Part shown: in pieces, positions 1 through 5,514 of the stretch
Layout of the letters: every line of letters starts with the position of its first letter
Numbering within the stretch: the stretch's first letter is position 1
Assembly: GCA_007131535.1 (NCBI GenBank)
Contig: SLQI01000189.1
Location: 1 to 5,713 of the forward strand
Direction: 5' to 3'
Source of the DNA: Balneolales bacterium
GTDB lineage: Bacteria > Bacteroidota > Rhodothermia > Balneolales > Natronogracilivirgulaceae
Length of the DNA: 5,713 bases
Notes under the pieces: generated by a model
The model's database searches: none
Seen by the model: the letters and a program-made list of their open reading frames with translations, nothing else
What the model was told of the DNA's origin: nothing
Translations under genes and position numbers: made by a program

Positions 1-526
1 AGTCACCCATAGGTGCAAATACAACATCCGGATTATACAGTCTCTGATAGAGGGCGAAATCCCAAGAAATATTGGTGTCCCCCATATGATAAAGCGTCAG
101 ATCATTATGAAAATCTAACACAAGGCCGGCGGGATCACCGGCATACTGCCCGCCGAAAGATGCACTGTGATTGGCATTAGTCAAATATACCGTAACATCA
201 TCAACGGTAAGCGAGCCGCCCTTGTTCAATTCCAGAGCTTGATCTTCTTTAAGGCCCTTGGTTTTCAGCAGACCGGAGAGCTCTACGATTCCCAACACCT
301 TGCATCCGGTTGCTGATGCTATTTCAAGTGTATCTCCGGTATGATCTTCGTGCCCGTGGGTCAAAAAAATGTAATCAACATGCCCGATTCCGTCAACGGA
401 ATTATAGGGAGATGGTGTTTTAGGGTTATGAGTCAGAAACGGATCTAACAAAATAACTTTACCTTTCGGACTTTCGATTCTGAATGCGGAATGTCCAAGC
501 CATTGAGCTTTGATTTTTGTATTCAT
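1..526 (-). CDS. UPF0173-type metallo-beta-lactamase-fold hydrolase, C-terminus cut by window edge
   Basis: Probable cytoplasmic metal-dependent hydrolase of the UPF0173 (B. subtilis YtkL-like) branch of the metallo-beta-lactamase superfamily; the physiological substrate of this branch is not established. The first 175 residues are present, from ATG at 524-526. Visible signatures are an early WLGHSAFRIE strand, LLDPFLT near residue 27, the metal-binding THGHEDHTGD loop (His57, His59, Asp61, His62), His120 in NANHS and Asp150 in HMGDT. These match the expected ligands of a two-metal centre. The visible part ends at FAPMGD, which in the family immediately precedes the FTMGPEDA-like segment, so about 50 residues should lie beyond the left edge. 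No signal peptide is seen. No strong Shine-Dalgarno precedes the start. The gene is divergent from the yciO-pfk operon across 161 bp. Family assignment is firm; function is not. Confidence 0.9.
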   Translation of the reverse strand, partial: MNTKIKAQWLGHSAFRIESPKGKVILLDPFLTHNPKTPSPYNSVDGIGHVDYIFLTHGHEDHTGDTLEIASATGCKVLGIVELSGLLKTKGLKEDQALELNKGGSLTVDDVTVYLTNANHSASFGGQYAGDPAGLVLDFHNDLTLYHMGDTNISWDFALYQRLYNPDVVFAPMGD

Positions 527-559
527 AGGCCCATGAAATTTAATTGTGGTTTACCAAAC

Positions 560-589
560 TTGATTAAGTAGAAATTGCAGTGTTATAAT
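560..589 (+). promoter_or_regulatory. Candidate sigma70-type promoter for the yciO-pfk operon
   Basis: A perfect TATAAT at 584-589 is preceded, across 18 bp, by TTGATT at 560-565 (four of six matches to the -35 consensus). Transcription would begin near 596 and give an untranslated leader of about 90 nt before yciO. If the host uses the Bacteroidota primary sigma factor, whose -7 element differs (TAnnTTTG), this match could be fortuitous, since the region is AT-rich. Confidence 0.42.
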
Positions 590-637
590 GGATCTAACAA
601 ACATAAGTTGCTAAACAATTTCAGCGCGATGCATTCA

Positions 638-654
638 TTACTCATATGGAGTAA
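638..654 (+). promoter_or_regulatory. Perfect 6-bp inverted repeat in the yciO leader
   Basis: TTACTC at 638-643 and GAGTAA at 649-654 are exact reverse complements separated by 5 nt. The element lies inside the predicted yciO leader, 33 nt before the start codon. It could be an operator half-site pair or a small RNA hairpin, and is followed by AGCTTTTATATT. A 6-bp dyad in AT-rich DNA can arise by chance. Confidence 0.22.
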
Positions 655-678
655 AGCTTTTATATTAACAGAAGAGAC

Positions 679-682
679 GGAG
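679..682 (+). promoter_or_regulatory. Ribosome binding site of yciO
   Basis: GGAG ends 5 nt before ATG at 688 and supports that start for yciO. It is one of only two clear Shine-Dalgarno matches in the window. Confidence 0.6.
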
Positions 683-687
683 AAAAT

Positions 688-1356
688 ATGACCGCAGACA
701 AAGTTAAACTACATCCTGTAACCCCGCATCAAAAGCGTATTTTTGAGCTTGCCGATCGCATACGTAACGGAGCGGTTGCCCTGTTGCCGACCGACAGCCA
801 GTATGCATTGGGGTGTGAGTATACCAACAAAAAAGGGCTGGAGCGTATTAGGCAAATCCGCCGTCTTGATGCTGATCATTTGTTTACACTGATTTGCGAT
901 TCACTCTCCGGAATTTCCCGTTTCGCCCATTTATCGGATGCTAATTTTAAGCTGATCAAGAGGTTGATTCCCGGCCCGTACACATTCGTATTGCCGGCTA
1001 CTAAAGAAGTGCCCCGGCTGCTATTACATCCCCGTCGTAAAACTATTGGTTTTCGAGTGCCGGAATACCCAATCTGTGAGAAATTAATTGAAGAACTCGG
1101 AAACCCGTTATTGACAACTACCGCACGCATTCCGGATTACCAGGACGGGGAGTTTGCCTCTGTAGACCGGGAAGAGCTCTTCCATAAACTGGAAAAACAG
1201 GTGGATGTGATTATTGACAACGAGCAGCCGCTGCATTCCAGTCAAACTACGATTTTAGATTTGACCGGAGATGAGCCTATGGTGCTCAGAAAAGGAATTG
1301 GAATGGACCGTCTTGAAGATACTTTATCCCAAATAAATATAGAGTTGCAGGAGTAA
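688..1356 (+). CDS. yciO: YciO-type Sua5/YrdC family protein (threonylcarbamoyl-AMP synthase-like)
   Basis: A 222-residue cytoplasmic protein with one YrdC/Sua5 dsRNA-binding-like domain. Family relatives (TsaC/Sua5) make threonylcarbamoyl-AMP for the tRNA t6A modification. The closest resemblance here is to E. coli YciO, which is known not to replace TsaC and whose own role is unsettled. Motifs in order: PTDSQYALG at 34-42, the basic ERIRQIRRL run at 52-60, PGPYTFVLPATKEVPR at 95-110, RRKTIGFRVP at 116-125, LLTTTAR at 141-147, DVIID at 173-177, TTILDL at 187-192 and LRKG at 200-203. Length fits YciO rather than the longer Sua5 proteins, which have an extra C-terminal domain. The start is supported by GGAG five bases upstream. 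It is the first gene of an operon with phosphofructokinase 11 nt downstream. Whether it makes TC-AMP cannot be decided from sequence. Confidence 0.93.
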   Translation: MTADKVKLHPVTPHQKRIFELADRIRNGAVALLPTDSQYALGCEYTNKKGLERIRQIRRLDADHLFTLICDSLSGISRFAHLSDANFKLIKRLIPGPYTFVLPATKEVPRLLLHPRRKTIGFRVPEYPICEKLIEELGNPLLTTTARIPDYQDGEFASVDREELFHKLEKQVDVIIDNEQPLHSSQTTILDLTGDEPMVLRKGIGMDRLEDTLSQINIELQE

Positions 1357-1360
1357 GGAG
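1355..1360 (+). promoter_or_regulatory. Ribosome binding site of pfk, overlapping the yciO stop codon
   Basis: AAGGAG sits 7 nt before the TTG at 1368 and shares two bases with the yciO TAA stop (1354-1356). Its spacing selects TTG as the start of the phosphofructokinase, because no in-frame ATG lies before the conserved N-terminal strand. The overlap suggests that ribosomes ending yciO translation help initiate pfk. Confidence 0.8.
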
Positions 1361-1367
1361 TATAATT

Positions 1368-2456
1368 TTGGCTGAAAAAAGAGTCGCAATCAATACGGGC
1401 GGAGGCGACGCCCCCGGTTTAAACGCTGTAATTCGTGCGGCAACCCTTGCCGGAATCAGCAGAGGTTGGGAGATGTTTGGAATCCGTAACGGTTATCGGT
1501 CAATGACGGAAGAAGGTCAGAGGCTTGTACCGCTTGATCGTAAAGCTGTACAGGGAATTACACTGCTTGGTGGTACCATACTTGGAACTGCCAACCGGGG
1601 CAATCCCTTTGAAATGCCTTTCAAAAATGAGAAGGGCGAATGGGAGATACGGGATGAAAGTGATCATCTGGTAGAAGAATTCAAAAATCAGAATCTCGAT
1701 GCTTTGATTGCCATAGGTGGTGATGGTTCAATGCACATTGCCTCAAAGCTAATCAAAAAAGGAATTCCCATTGTCGGTGTTCCCAAAACGATCGATAATG
1801 ATTTACCTGAAACCGATATTACACTGGGCTTTGATACAGCCCTTTCAACAGCTACAGAGGCTATCGATAAAATCACCACTACGGCTGAAGCCCATGAACG
1901 CATCATGGTGGTTGAAGTAATGGGCCGCTACACCGGTTGGATTGCCTTGCATGCCGGTTTATCTTCTACCGCCGATGTTATCCTTATCCCCGAAATACCT
2001 TTTGATTTTGAAAACATTGTCGAAAAGATCAGAGAAAGGGCAGAACGAGGTCGCTACTTCACAATGATTGTCGTAGCCGAAGGCGCAGTTGAGAAAAACG
2101 GAGAAAGACACGTAATCGGTAAAGCTGTAGGTCAGGCTGAACAGCTCGGCGGAGTAGGTGAGTATGTAGCAAAGAAACTGAATGAGCTCACCGGACAGGA
2201 ATCGCGCCATGTTGTTTTGGGGCACCTTCAGCGAGGCGGCTCTCCCAGCAGCACCGACAGACTGCTTTCCCTGAGACTTGGTGCTGAAGCAATTCGCGCG
2301 GTAAGTGAAGGAGATTTCAATAAACTAATTGTCACCTGCGGGTCTGAACTTAAGCGCATCCCAATAAGCGATATTGCCGGAAAAACCAAATCCGTTCCGC
2401 TCGATGGTGATGTCGTGCAAACCGCACGGGATATCGGTATTTGTCTGGGTGATTAA
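1368..2456 (+). CDS. pfkA: 6-phosphofructokinase, mixed-substrate/PPi-PFK-like clade
   Basis: Converts fructose 6-phosphate to fructose 1,6-bisphosphate, the committed step of glycolysis, in the cytoplasm. The 362-residue protein starts at TTG, chosen by AAGGAG seven bases upstream. Motifs: TGGGDAPGLNAVIR at 10-23 (phosphodonor loop), IGGDGS at 116-121, VPKTIDND at 138-145 with catalytic Asp143, MGR at 185-187, IPE at 207-209, EGA at 238-240, and RHVVLGHLQRGGSP at 280-293 with Arg280, His286 and Arg289 for the substrate phosphates. The TGGGD loop and Lys140 are features of the PPi/mixed-substrate group, whereas Gly120 (E. coli Gly104) replaces the aspartate of PPi users. ATP is therefore the likelier donor, by inference. 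It is somewhat longer than E. coli PfkA (320). The gene is second in an operon with yciO. Confidence 0.95.
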   Translation: MAEKRVAINTGGGDAPGLNAVIRAATLAGISRGWEMFGIRNGYRSMTEEGQRLVPLDRKAVQGITLLGGTILGTANRGNPFEMPFKNEKGEWEIRDESDHLVEEFKNQNLDALIAIGGDGSMHIASKLIKKGIPIVGVPKTIDNDLPETDITLGFDTALSTATEAIDKITTTAEAHERIMVVEVMGRYTGWIALHAGLSSTADVILIPEIPFDFENIVEKIRERAERGRYFTMIVVAEGAVEKNGERHVIGKAVGQAEQLGGVGEYVAKKLNELTGQESRHVVLGHLQRGGSPSSTDRLLSLRLGAEAIRAVSEGDFNKLIVTCGSELKRIPISDIAGKTKSVPLDGDVVQTARDIGICLGD

Positions 2457-2643
2457 ATATCGGTAGATGCGAAAGTGATCAAAAAATCACAAAGTGTTAA
2501 GCTGCTATCCGCAGGCTTTTCCTCCAATAACCGTGCTCTGGCTGATCAATAAGGCCTGCCTCGGGCTTCTAAACCAAATTTGACGGATTAATGATAACTG
2601 ATTAACGAGATCAGAATTTTGATAAGCCGTCGACCGGTCCTTA
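2457..2643. other. Convergent intergenic region without a gene
   Basis: This 187-bp gap lies between the 3' ends of pfk and the FKBP lipoprotein gene. No credible ORF or RNA gene is seen. It contains a weak 5-bp stem (GTGAT at 2475-2479 with ATCAC at 2486-2490), overlapping imperfect hairpins at 2499-2568, and a hairpin at 2620-2646 reaching into the lipoprotein stop codon. It is where transcription from both sides would be expected to end. Confidence 0.7.
2499..2520 (+). terminator. Candidate weak terminator downstream of pfk
   Basis: AAGCTGC at 2499-2505 can pair with GCA(g)GCTT at 2511-2518, giving seven pairs with one bulged G and a five-base loop, followed by TTTT at 2517-2520 that overlaps the stem base. 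It begins 43 nt after the pfk stop. The bulge and short U tract make it a weak Rho-independent terminator at best. Confidence 0.3.
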
Positions 2644-2646
2644 TCA
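2620..2646 (-). terminator. Hairpin at the stop codon of the FKBP lipoprotein gene
   Basis: TGATAAG (2620-2626) is the exact reverse complement of CTTATCA (2640-2646), and CCG/CGG pairs (2627-2629 with 2635-2637) extend the stem with a 2-nt bulge. Read on the minus strand, the stem begins with the TGA stop and an immediate in-frame TAA. No T-rich tail follows on either strand, so it may protect or define an mRNA end rather than act as a classical terminator. Confidence 0.3.
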
Positions 2647-3171
2647 GTCGTCTAACACCTGATCCAATTCTACATGGAAGTGAAGCTTTTTGTCATATAA
2701 CTCATGGTTCGGATCATCTTGATAACCGAGTTCAGGAGGGATGATAATGGTTCGCTCTCCACCTTCTCGCATGCCCATCATTCCATGGCGCACACCGGGA
2801 ATCAGGGTTGCCATATTTAAATCCGTAGGAGAGGTACTGCCGTTTGCCCAAGTACTGTCGTGTATTTCCATTTCACCGTTCACAATGGAGCGCATTGTGT
2901 ACCGGACCAAAACCATATCACGCTCACTTACTTCAAAATTTCCTTCCCCTTCTTCATGAATGTAAATGTTCAGCTCCACTTTCTCTTCGTCTCCGATATC
3001 AATGAGTTTGACTTCATGCTGAGCATCTGATGTATCCGGTGCGTCCGGGACTGTAGAATAGTCGGTTTCTTGAAATAAGTCATCCTCATCACAAGCCGTA
3101 AAAAAGCCAAGCATAAAAACTAACGAAAGTATAGCGAGCAGTCGGGACATAGAAAGTATAGGATTGGTCAT
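2644..3171 (-). CDS. FKBP-type peptidyl-prolyl cis-trans isomerase lipoprotein
   Basis: A predicted exported lipoprotein of 175 residues that would help fold proteins in the periplasm or at the outer membrane. Residues 1-26 form a signal peptide (Arg10, then a hydrophobic core to about 25) ending in FFTAC. Cys27 is the likely lipidated residue, although Phe at -3 is unusual for a lipobox. A very acidic linker follows (CDEDDLFQE, then many Asp/Glu to about 63). The FKBP domain spans about 80-173: VLVRYTMRS with Tyr91, HDSTW with Asp105, LIPGVRHGMMGMREGGER at 123-140, IIPPELGYQ with Tyr150, and HFHVELDQV with Phe165. Compared with FKBP12, the pocket-floor Trp59 is Val127 and Phe36 is His104. 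ATG at 3171 is used; Met8 (3150) is an equally plausible start. The gene lies 57 bp downstream of the GT4 gene and may share its transcript. Confidence 0.9.
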   Translation of the reverse strand: MTNPILSMSRLLAILSLVFMLGFFTACDEDDLFQETDYSTVPDAPDTSDAQHEVKLIDIGDEEKVELNIYIHEEGEGNFEVSERDMVLVRYTMRSIVNGEMEIHDSTWANGSTSPTDLNMATLIPGVRHGMMGMREGGERTIIIPPELGYQDDPNHELYDKKLHFHVELDQVLDD

Positions 3172-3228
3172 TAGTATGATTCGTAAGTTGGTTAAAAAAT
3201 CATTCTGGTCAACGAAATAAACAGTCCG

Positions 3229-4395
3229 TTATGCATTTTTTCCGTTAACGGATGGTGAAAATACATCAATCAGATTGAGAACGCGTTCGGCGTATATACG
3301 TTGACCGTAACGTTGCAGGGCGTGGTCTCTTATCTTTTGCGGGCTATATTTGTCATAATTGGATTGTACCGATTCAACAGCTTTTTGTAATTCATCTGTA
3401 GCTCCTACCGGTGTCAGGATTCCGCATTCCGGGGTTACAAAATCCTGAGGCCCCCCGCTCCGGGTAGCGACTACCGGCCGCCCAAGGCTCATCATCTCCA
3501 GAATAGCCATACCGAACGTTTCGATGTGGCTGGTTGAAATCAAAGCGTGATGAGATTGCATTAACGCAACCATCTCCTTTCGTGAGAGATTACTTTGGAA
3601 ATTGACATGTTCCTGCAGTTCCGGATCATTCCGGATTGGCTCAAACTTGCCGTCACCAACGATAGTGAGACTCCAATTAGGAAAATTTAGACCTGAATAA
3701 ACCGAATGCAGAAGCTCCGGACCTTTTTTGAATTGATCGGGCCCGACAAACAACCAGCGAAATTCATCGGTTGATTCCGGAAGTAATGATGGCTCGCATT
3801 GCTGAAACTCCTCTCCGATCACATTACCAATAACACCGGTTTTTGCGTGCATAGGTTCGGGCAGATAACCTATCAGCAAATCTTTGACGCTGTTCGAGAC
3901 TCCGGCGATAAAAGACGCATCATCATAGACACGTTCAATTTCGGAGTACTGTGTCCTGAGCATTCGCTCTAAAAAAGTAAAGTGCTCAATCGTCCCGAAC
4001 TCCACCCCATATTCCCGTTTGATCAACCCGGCCCACCGGCCTGCCGGCAGTACATTCTGAGCAATGATGAAATCCGGGGAGCGCCCGAACTCCCGTTCGA
4101 TCCGATGGATACCCTGAAGTACAGCCTCATTTTCAGCTTTTTCGATCTGTTTAGGAAACCGGTGGGTCCATACCGGCCGGGATGCCTGCCAGACAAATAC
4201 GGCGTCATCGTAACGAGTATTGACTACGGTTTTGGTTCGCCTGACCTGCCGCCAGGAAGGAACCTGAATATGCAACACCGCAACATCTGCCACCAGTGAT
4301 AAGGCTCTGGCATGATCCTGAAAAAATATCCCGTGATGCGGATATTCCCGTGTCGGGTAAAAGTTTGTCGTATATACAATCAGCGGTTTTGCCAT
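3229..4395 (-). CDS. GT4-family (GT-B fold) glycosyltransferase
   Basis: A retaining glycosyltransferase that would transfer a sugar from a nucleotide donor to a lipid-linked or surface glycan intermediate at the cytoplasmic face of the membrane. From the ATG at 4395 it has 388 residues. The N-terminal Rossmann domain opens with LIVYTTNFYPTREYPHHGIFFQDHARAL (about 5-32), an acceptor-side GT4 start. The C-terminal domain has WLFVGPDQFKKGPELL (213-229), LTIVGDGKFEPI (243-254), and the donor-binding IETFGMAILE, with the E-x7-E pair Glu292/Glu300, followed by GRPVVATRSGGPQDFV (305-320). The start is uncertain: ATG at 4413 (394 aa) and TTG at 4461 (410 aa) are in frame. 4395 is preferred because the family N-terminal strand begins there, but no Shine-Dalgarno decides it. 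It is divergent from the GT2 gene; donor and acceptor are unknown. Confidence 0.9.
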   Translation of the reverse strand: MAKPLIVYTTNFYPTREYPHHGIFFQDHARALSLVADVAVLHIQVPSWRQVRRTKTVVNTRYDDAVFVWQASRPVWTHRFPKQIEKAENEAVLQGIHRIEREFGRSPDFIIAQNVLPAGRWAGLIKREYGVEFGTIEHFTFLERMLRTQYSEIERVYDDASFIAGVSNSVKDLLIGYLPEPMHAKTGVIGNVIGEEFQQCEPSLLPESTDEFRWLFVGPDQFKKGPELLHSVYSGLNFPNWSLTIVGDGKFEPIRNDPELQEHVNFQSNLSRKEMVALMQSHHALISTSHIETFGMAILEMMSLGRPVVATRSGGPQDFVTPECGILTPVGATDELQKAVESVQSNYDKYSPQKIRDHALQRYGQRIYAERVLNLIDVFSPSVNGKNA

Positions 4396-4440
4396 GAACA
4401 GGTTCGGTTTCATCAGGAAAATTCGTGGAAGCAGGCATGG

Positions 4441-4468
4441 AAAATAGGTTTCCCGCACCAAGTTTCAA
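4441..4468 (-). promoter_or_regulatory. Candidate promoter for the GT4 gene
   Basis: On the minus strand TTGAAA (4463-4468) and TATTTT (4441-4446) are separated by 16 bp, close to the sigma70 consensus. Transcription would start near 4434, which is compatible with ATG at 4413 or 4395 and not with the TTG at 4461. The match is moderate, and the promoter consensus of the host is unknown. Confidence 0.3.
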
Positions 4469-4471
4469 ACT

Positions 4472-4485
4472 ACCGTTATATCGGT
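4472..4485. promoter_or_regulatory. Imperfect 14-bp palindrome between divergent glycosyltransferase genes
   Basis: ACCGTTATATCGGT agrees with its own reverse complement at 12 of 14 positions. It lies just upstream of the candidate -35 box of the GT4 gene and 39 bp before the GT2 start. It could be an operator serving both directions. No known regulator motif is recognised. Confidence 0.2.
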
Positions 4486-4524
4486 GGTACTCCCGAAATC
4501 AAAACTTTACTATCTTCAGCGCTG

Positions 4525-5514
4525 ATGAACGAAACTGCCAGCCATACCGACATCCGCCCCGGACTAAATACCGAAAAGTGGCCCTGGAAATCTGAACACC
4601 CCAGGGAAGAGCCTCCGGAAGGCCCGGGGATTTCGGTGATCACCCCTTCATTTAATCAGGTGGAATATATTGAGGCCACCATGCTTTCGGTATTAAATCA
4701 ACCCTGCGCAAACCTGGAATATCTTGTCGTCGACGGCGGCAGTAAAGACGGGTCGGTCGGGGTGATTCAACCTTATCGGGAGCAATTAGCCTGGTTTGAA
4801 AGCGAGCCGGATCGGGGACAGGCCGACGCCATCAACAAGGGTATAAACAGGGCTGCCGGGGAGTGGATCGCTTTCATCAATTCCGATGATTTTTTTCTGC
4901 CGGGAGCGCTTGCCACCATAACCCGGCATATCCGCCAAACTCGCTCCCGGTGGATTGCAGCCGGCATACAGGTTCTCGGCGATGACGGTAAAGATTACGG
5001 AGAGCGGTACCCGGAAGTGGAAAATCCGGATGATCTTCAGGCCTGGCTAACCTACCGGAATCAGGTGCCGCAGCAGGGTTGTTTTATACACCGCTCGGTG
5101 TTTAATGAGATCGGTTTATTTGATGCCGACTTGCACTACGCCTTTGATCTTGATTTCTGGATTCGGTTGATCACGGCTGGTATTTGTCCGGATATCGTCC
5201 GGGAGCCGGTAGCTGTTTTCCGAATTCAGGACGAGAGCAAAAGTATGTCCGGTCGGCTTCCATTTATAAAAGATCACCGGCGCATACTCCGGAAACATCG
5301 TGCATCACTTTCAGGGTCGGAATTTCATGTGAACACCCGAAAACTAAATAAAATGGAAGCGGGCGAACGCATTTATTCGGCGGCAAATCATGCAGAATGC
5401 AATAATCGAACGGAAGCCGTGCGTCAACTAAAAAAAGCTCTTCGCCTGCGTAAAACCAGCAGTCTTAAACGACCGTTTTGGGGCGCTGTAAAACGAATAA
5501 TCGGTGGAAGGTGA
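4525..5514 (+). CDS. GT2-family (GT-A fold) glycosyltransferase, WfgS-like
   Basis: An inverting sugar transferase probably acting in surface polysaccharide assembly on the cytoplasmic side. The ATG at 4525 gives 329 residues. The frame stays open upstream to 4312, but that part overlaps the GT4 coding sequence antisense and has no family similarity. After a 35-residue polar leader, the GT-A domain shows ISVITPSFNQVEYIEATML (36-54), YLVVDGGSKDGS (66-77), SEPDRGQADAINKG (93-106) and the DxD-type metal site INSDDFFLPG (118-127). QQGCFIHRSVFNEIGLFD (183-200) and AFDLDFWIRL (206-215) complete the acceptor side, the latter carrying the likely catalytic acid/base. Residues about 280-312 (YSAANHAECNNRTEAVRQLK...) resemble a single TPR-like helical pair. 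The rest of the C-terminus is basic. Its stop overlaps the next GT2 gene by one base. The sugar specificity is unknown. Confidence 0.92.
   Translation: MNETASHTDIRPGLNTEKWPWKSEHPREEPPEGPGISVITPSFNQVEYIEATMLSVLNQPCANLEYLVVDGGSKDGSVGVIQPYREQLAWFESEPDRGQADAINKGINRAAGEWIAFINSDDFFLPGALATITRHIRQTRSRWIAAGIQVLGDDGKDYGERYPEVENPDDLQAWLTYRNQVPQQGCFIHRSVFNEIGLFDADLHYAFDLDFWIRLITAGICPDIVREPVAVFRIQDESKSMSGRLPFIKDHRRILRKHRASLSGSEFHVNTRKLNKMEAGERIYSAANHAECNNRTEAVRQLKKALRLRKTSSLKRPFWGAVKRIIGGR

Noticed and set aside
876..1130. Antisense frame within yciO
   Set aside because: Shadow of a well-identified gene; no start signal or recognisable domain.
1688..2225. Antisense frames (1688-1906 and 1959-2225) within pfk
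   Set aside because: They are opposite strongly conserved catalytic motifs of phosphofructokinase and have no independent support.
2475..2490. GTGAT/ATCAC hairpin just after pfk as a terminator
   Set aside because: It is only five AT-rich pairs with no following T tract, too weak to call.
2741..2959. Plus-strand frame within the FKBP lipoprotein gene
   Set aside because: It is antisense to the FKBP domain and its translation has no recognisable feature.
3172..3228. TTGACC (minus strand, 3207-3212) as a -35 box for the FKBP gene
   Set aside because: No acceptable -10 hexamer lies 16-18 bp downstream of it, so a separate promoter in this 57-bp gap cannot be supported.
3982..4299. 105-codon plus-strand open frame inside the GT4 gene
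   Set aside because: It is antisense to well-conserved GT4 sequence, its proline-rich translation resembles no family, and no ribosome binding site was found.
4396..4461. N-terminal extension of the GT4 gene to a TTG at 4461 or ATG at 4413
   Set aside because: The added residues precede the conserved first strand, and the TTG lies upstream of the candidate promoter's start point. ATG 4413 remains possible but is not preferred.
4023..4468. Two shorter minus-strand frames (4023-4208 and 4205-4468) beside the GT4 frame
   Set aside because: They are alternative frames of the GT4 gene, with low-complexity translations and no motif.
4312..4524. Upstream extension of the GT2 reading frame to an ATG at 4312
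   Set aside because: It would overlap the N-terminal coding part of the GT4 gene antisense, its residues are basic/cysteine-rich with no GT2 similarity, and the family domain begins well after the ATG at 4525.
4773..5298. Minus-strand frames (4773-4967 and 5116-5298) within the GT2 gene
   Set aside because: Shadows of the GT2 catalytic domain with no start signals.
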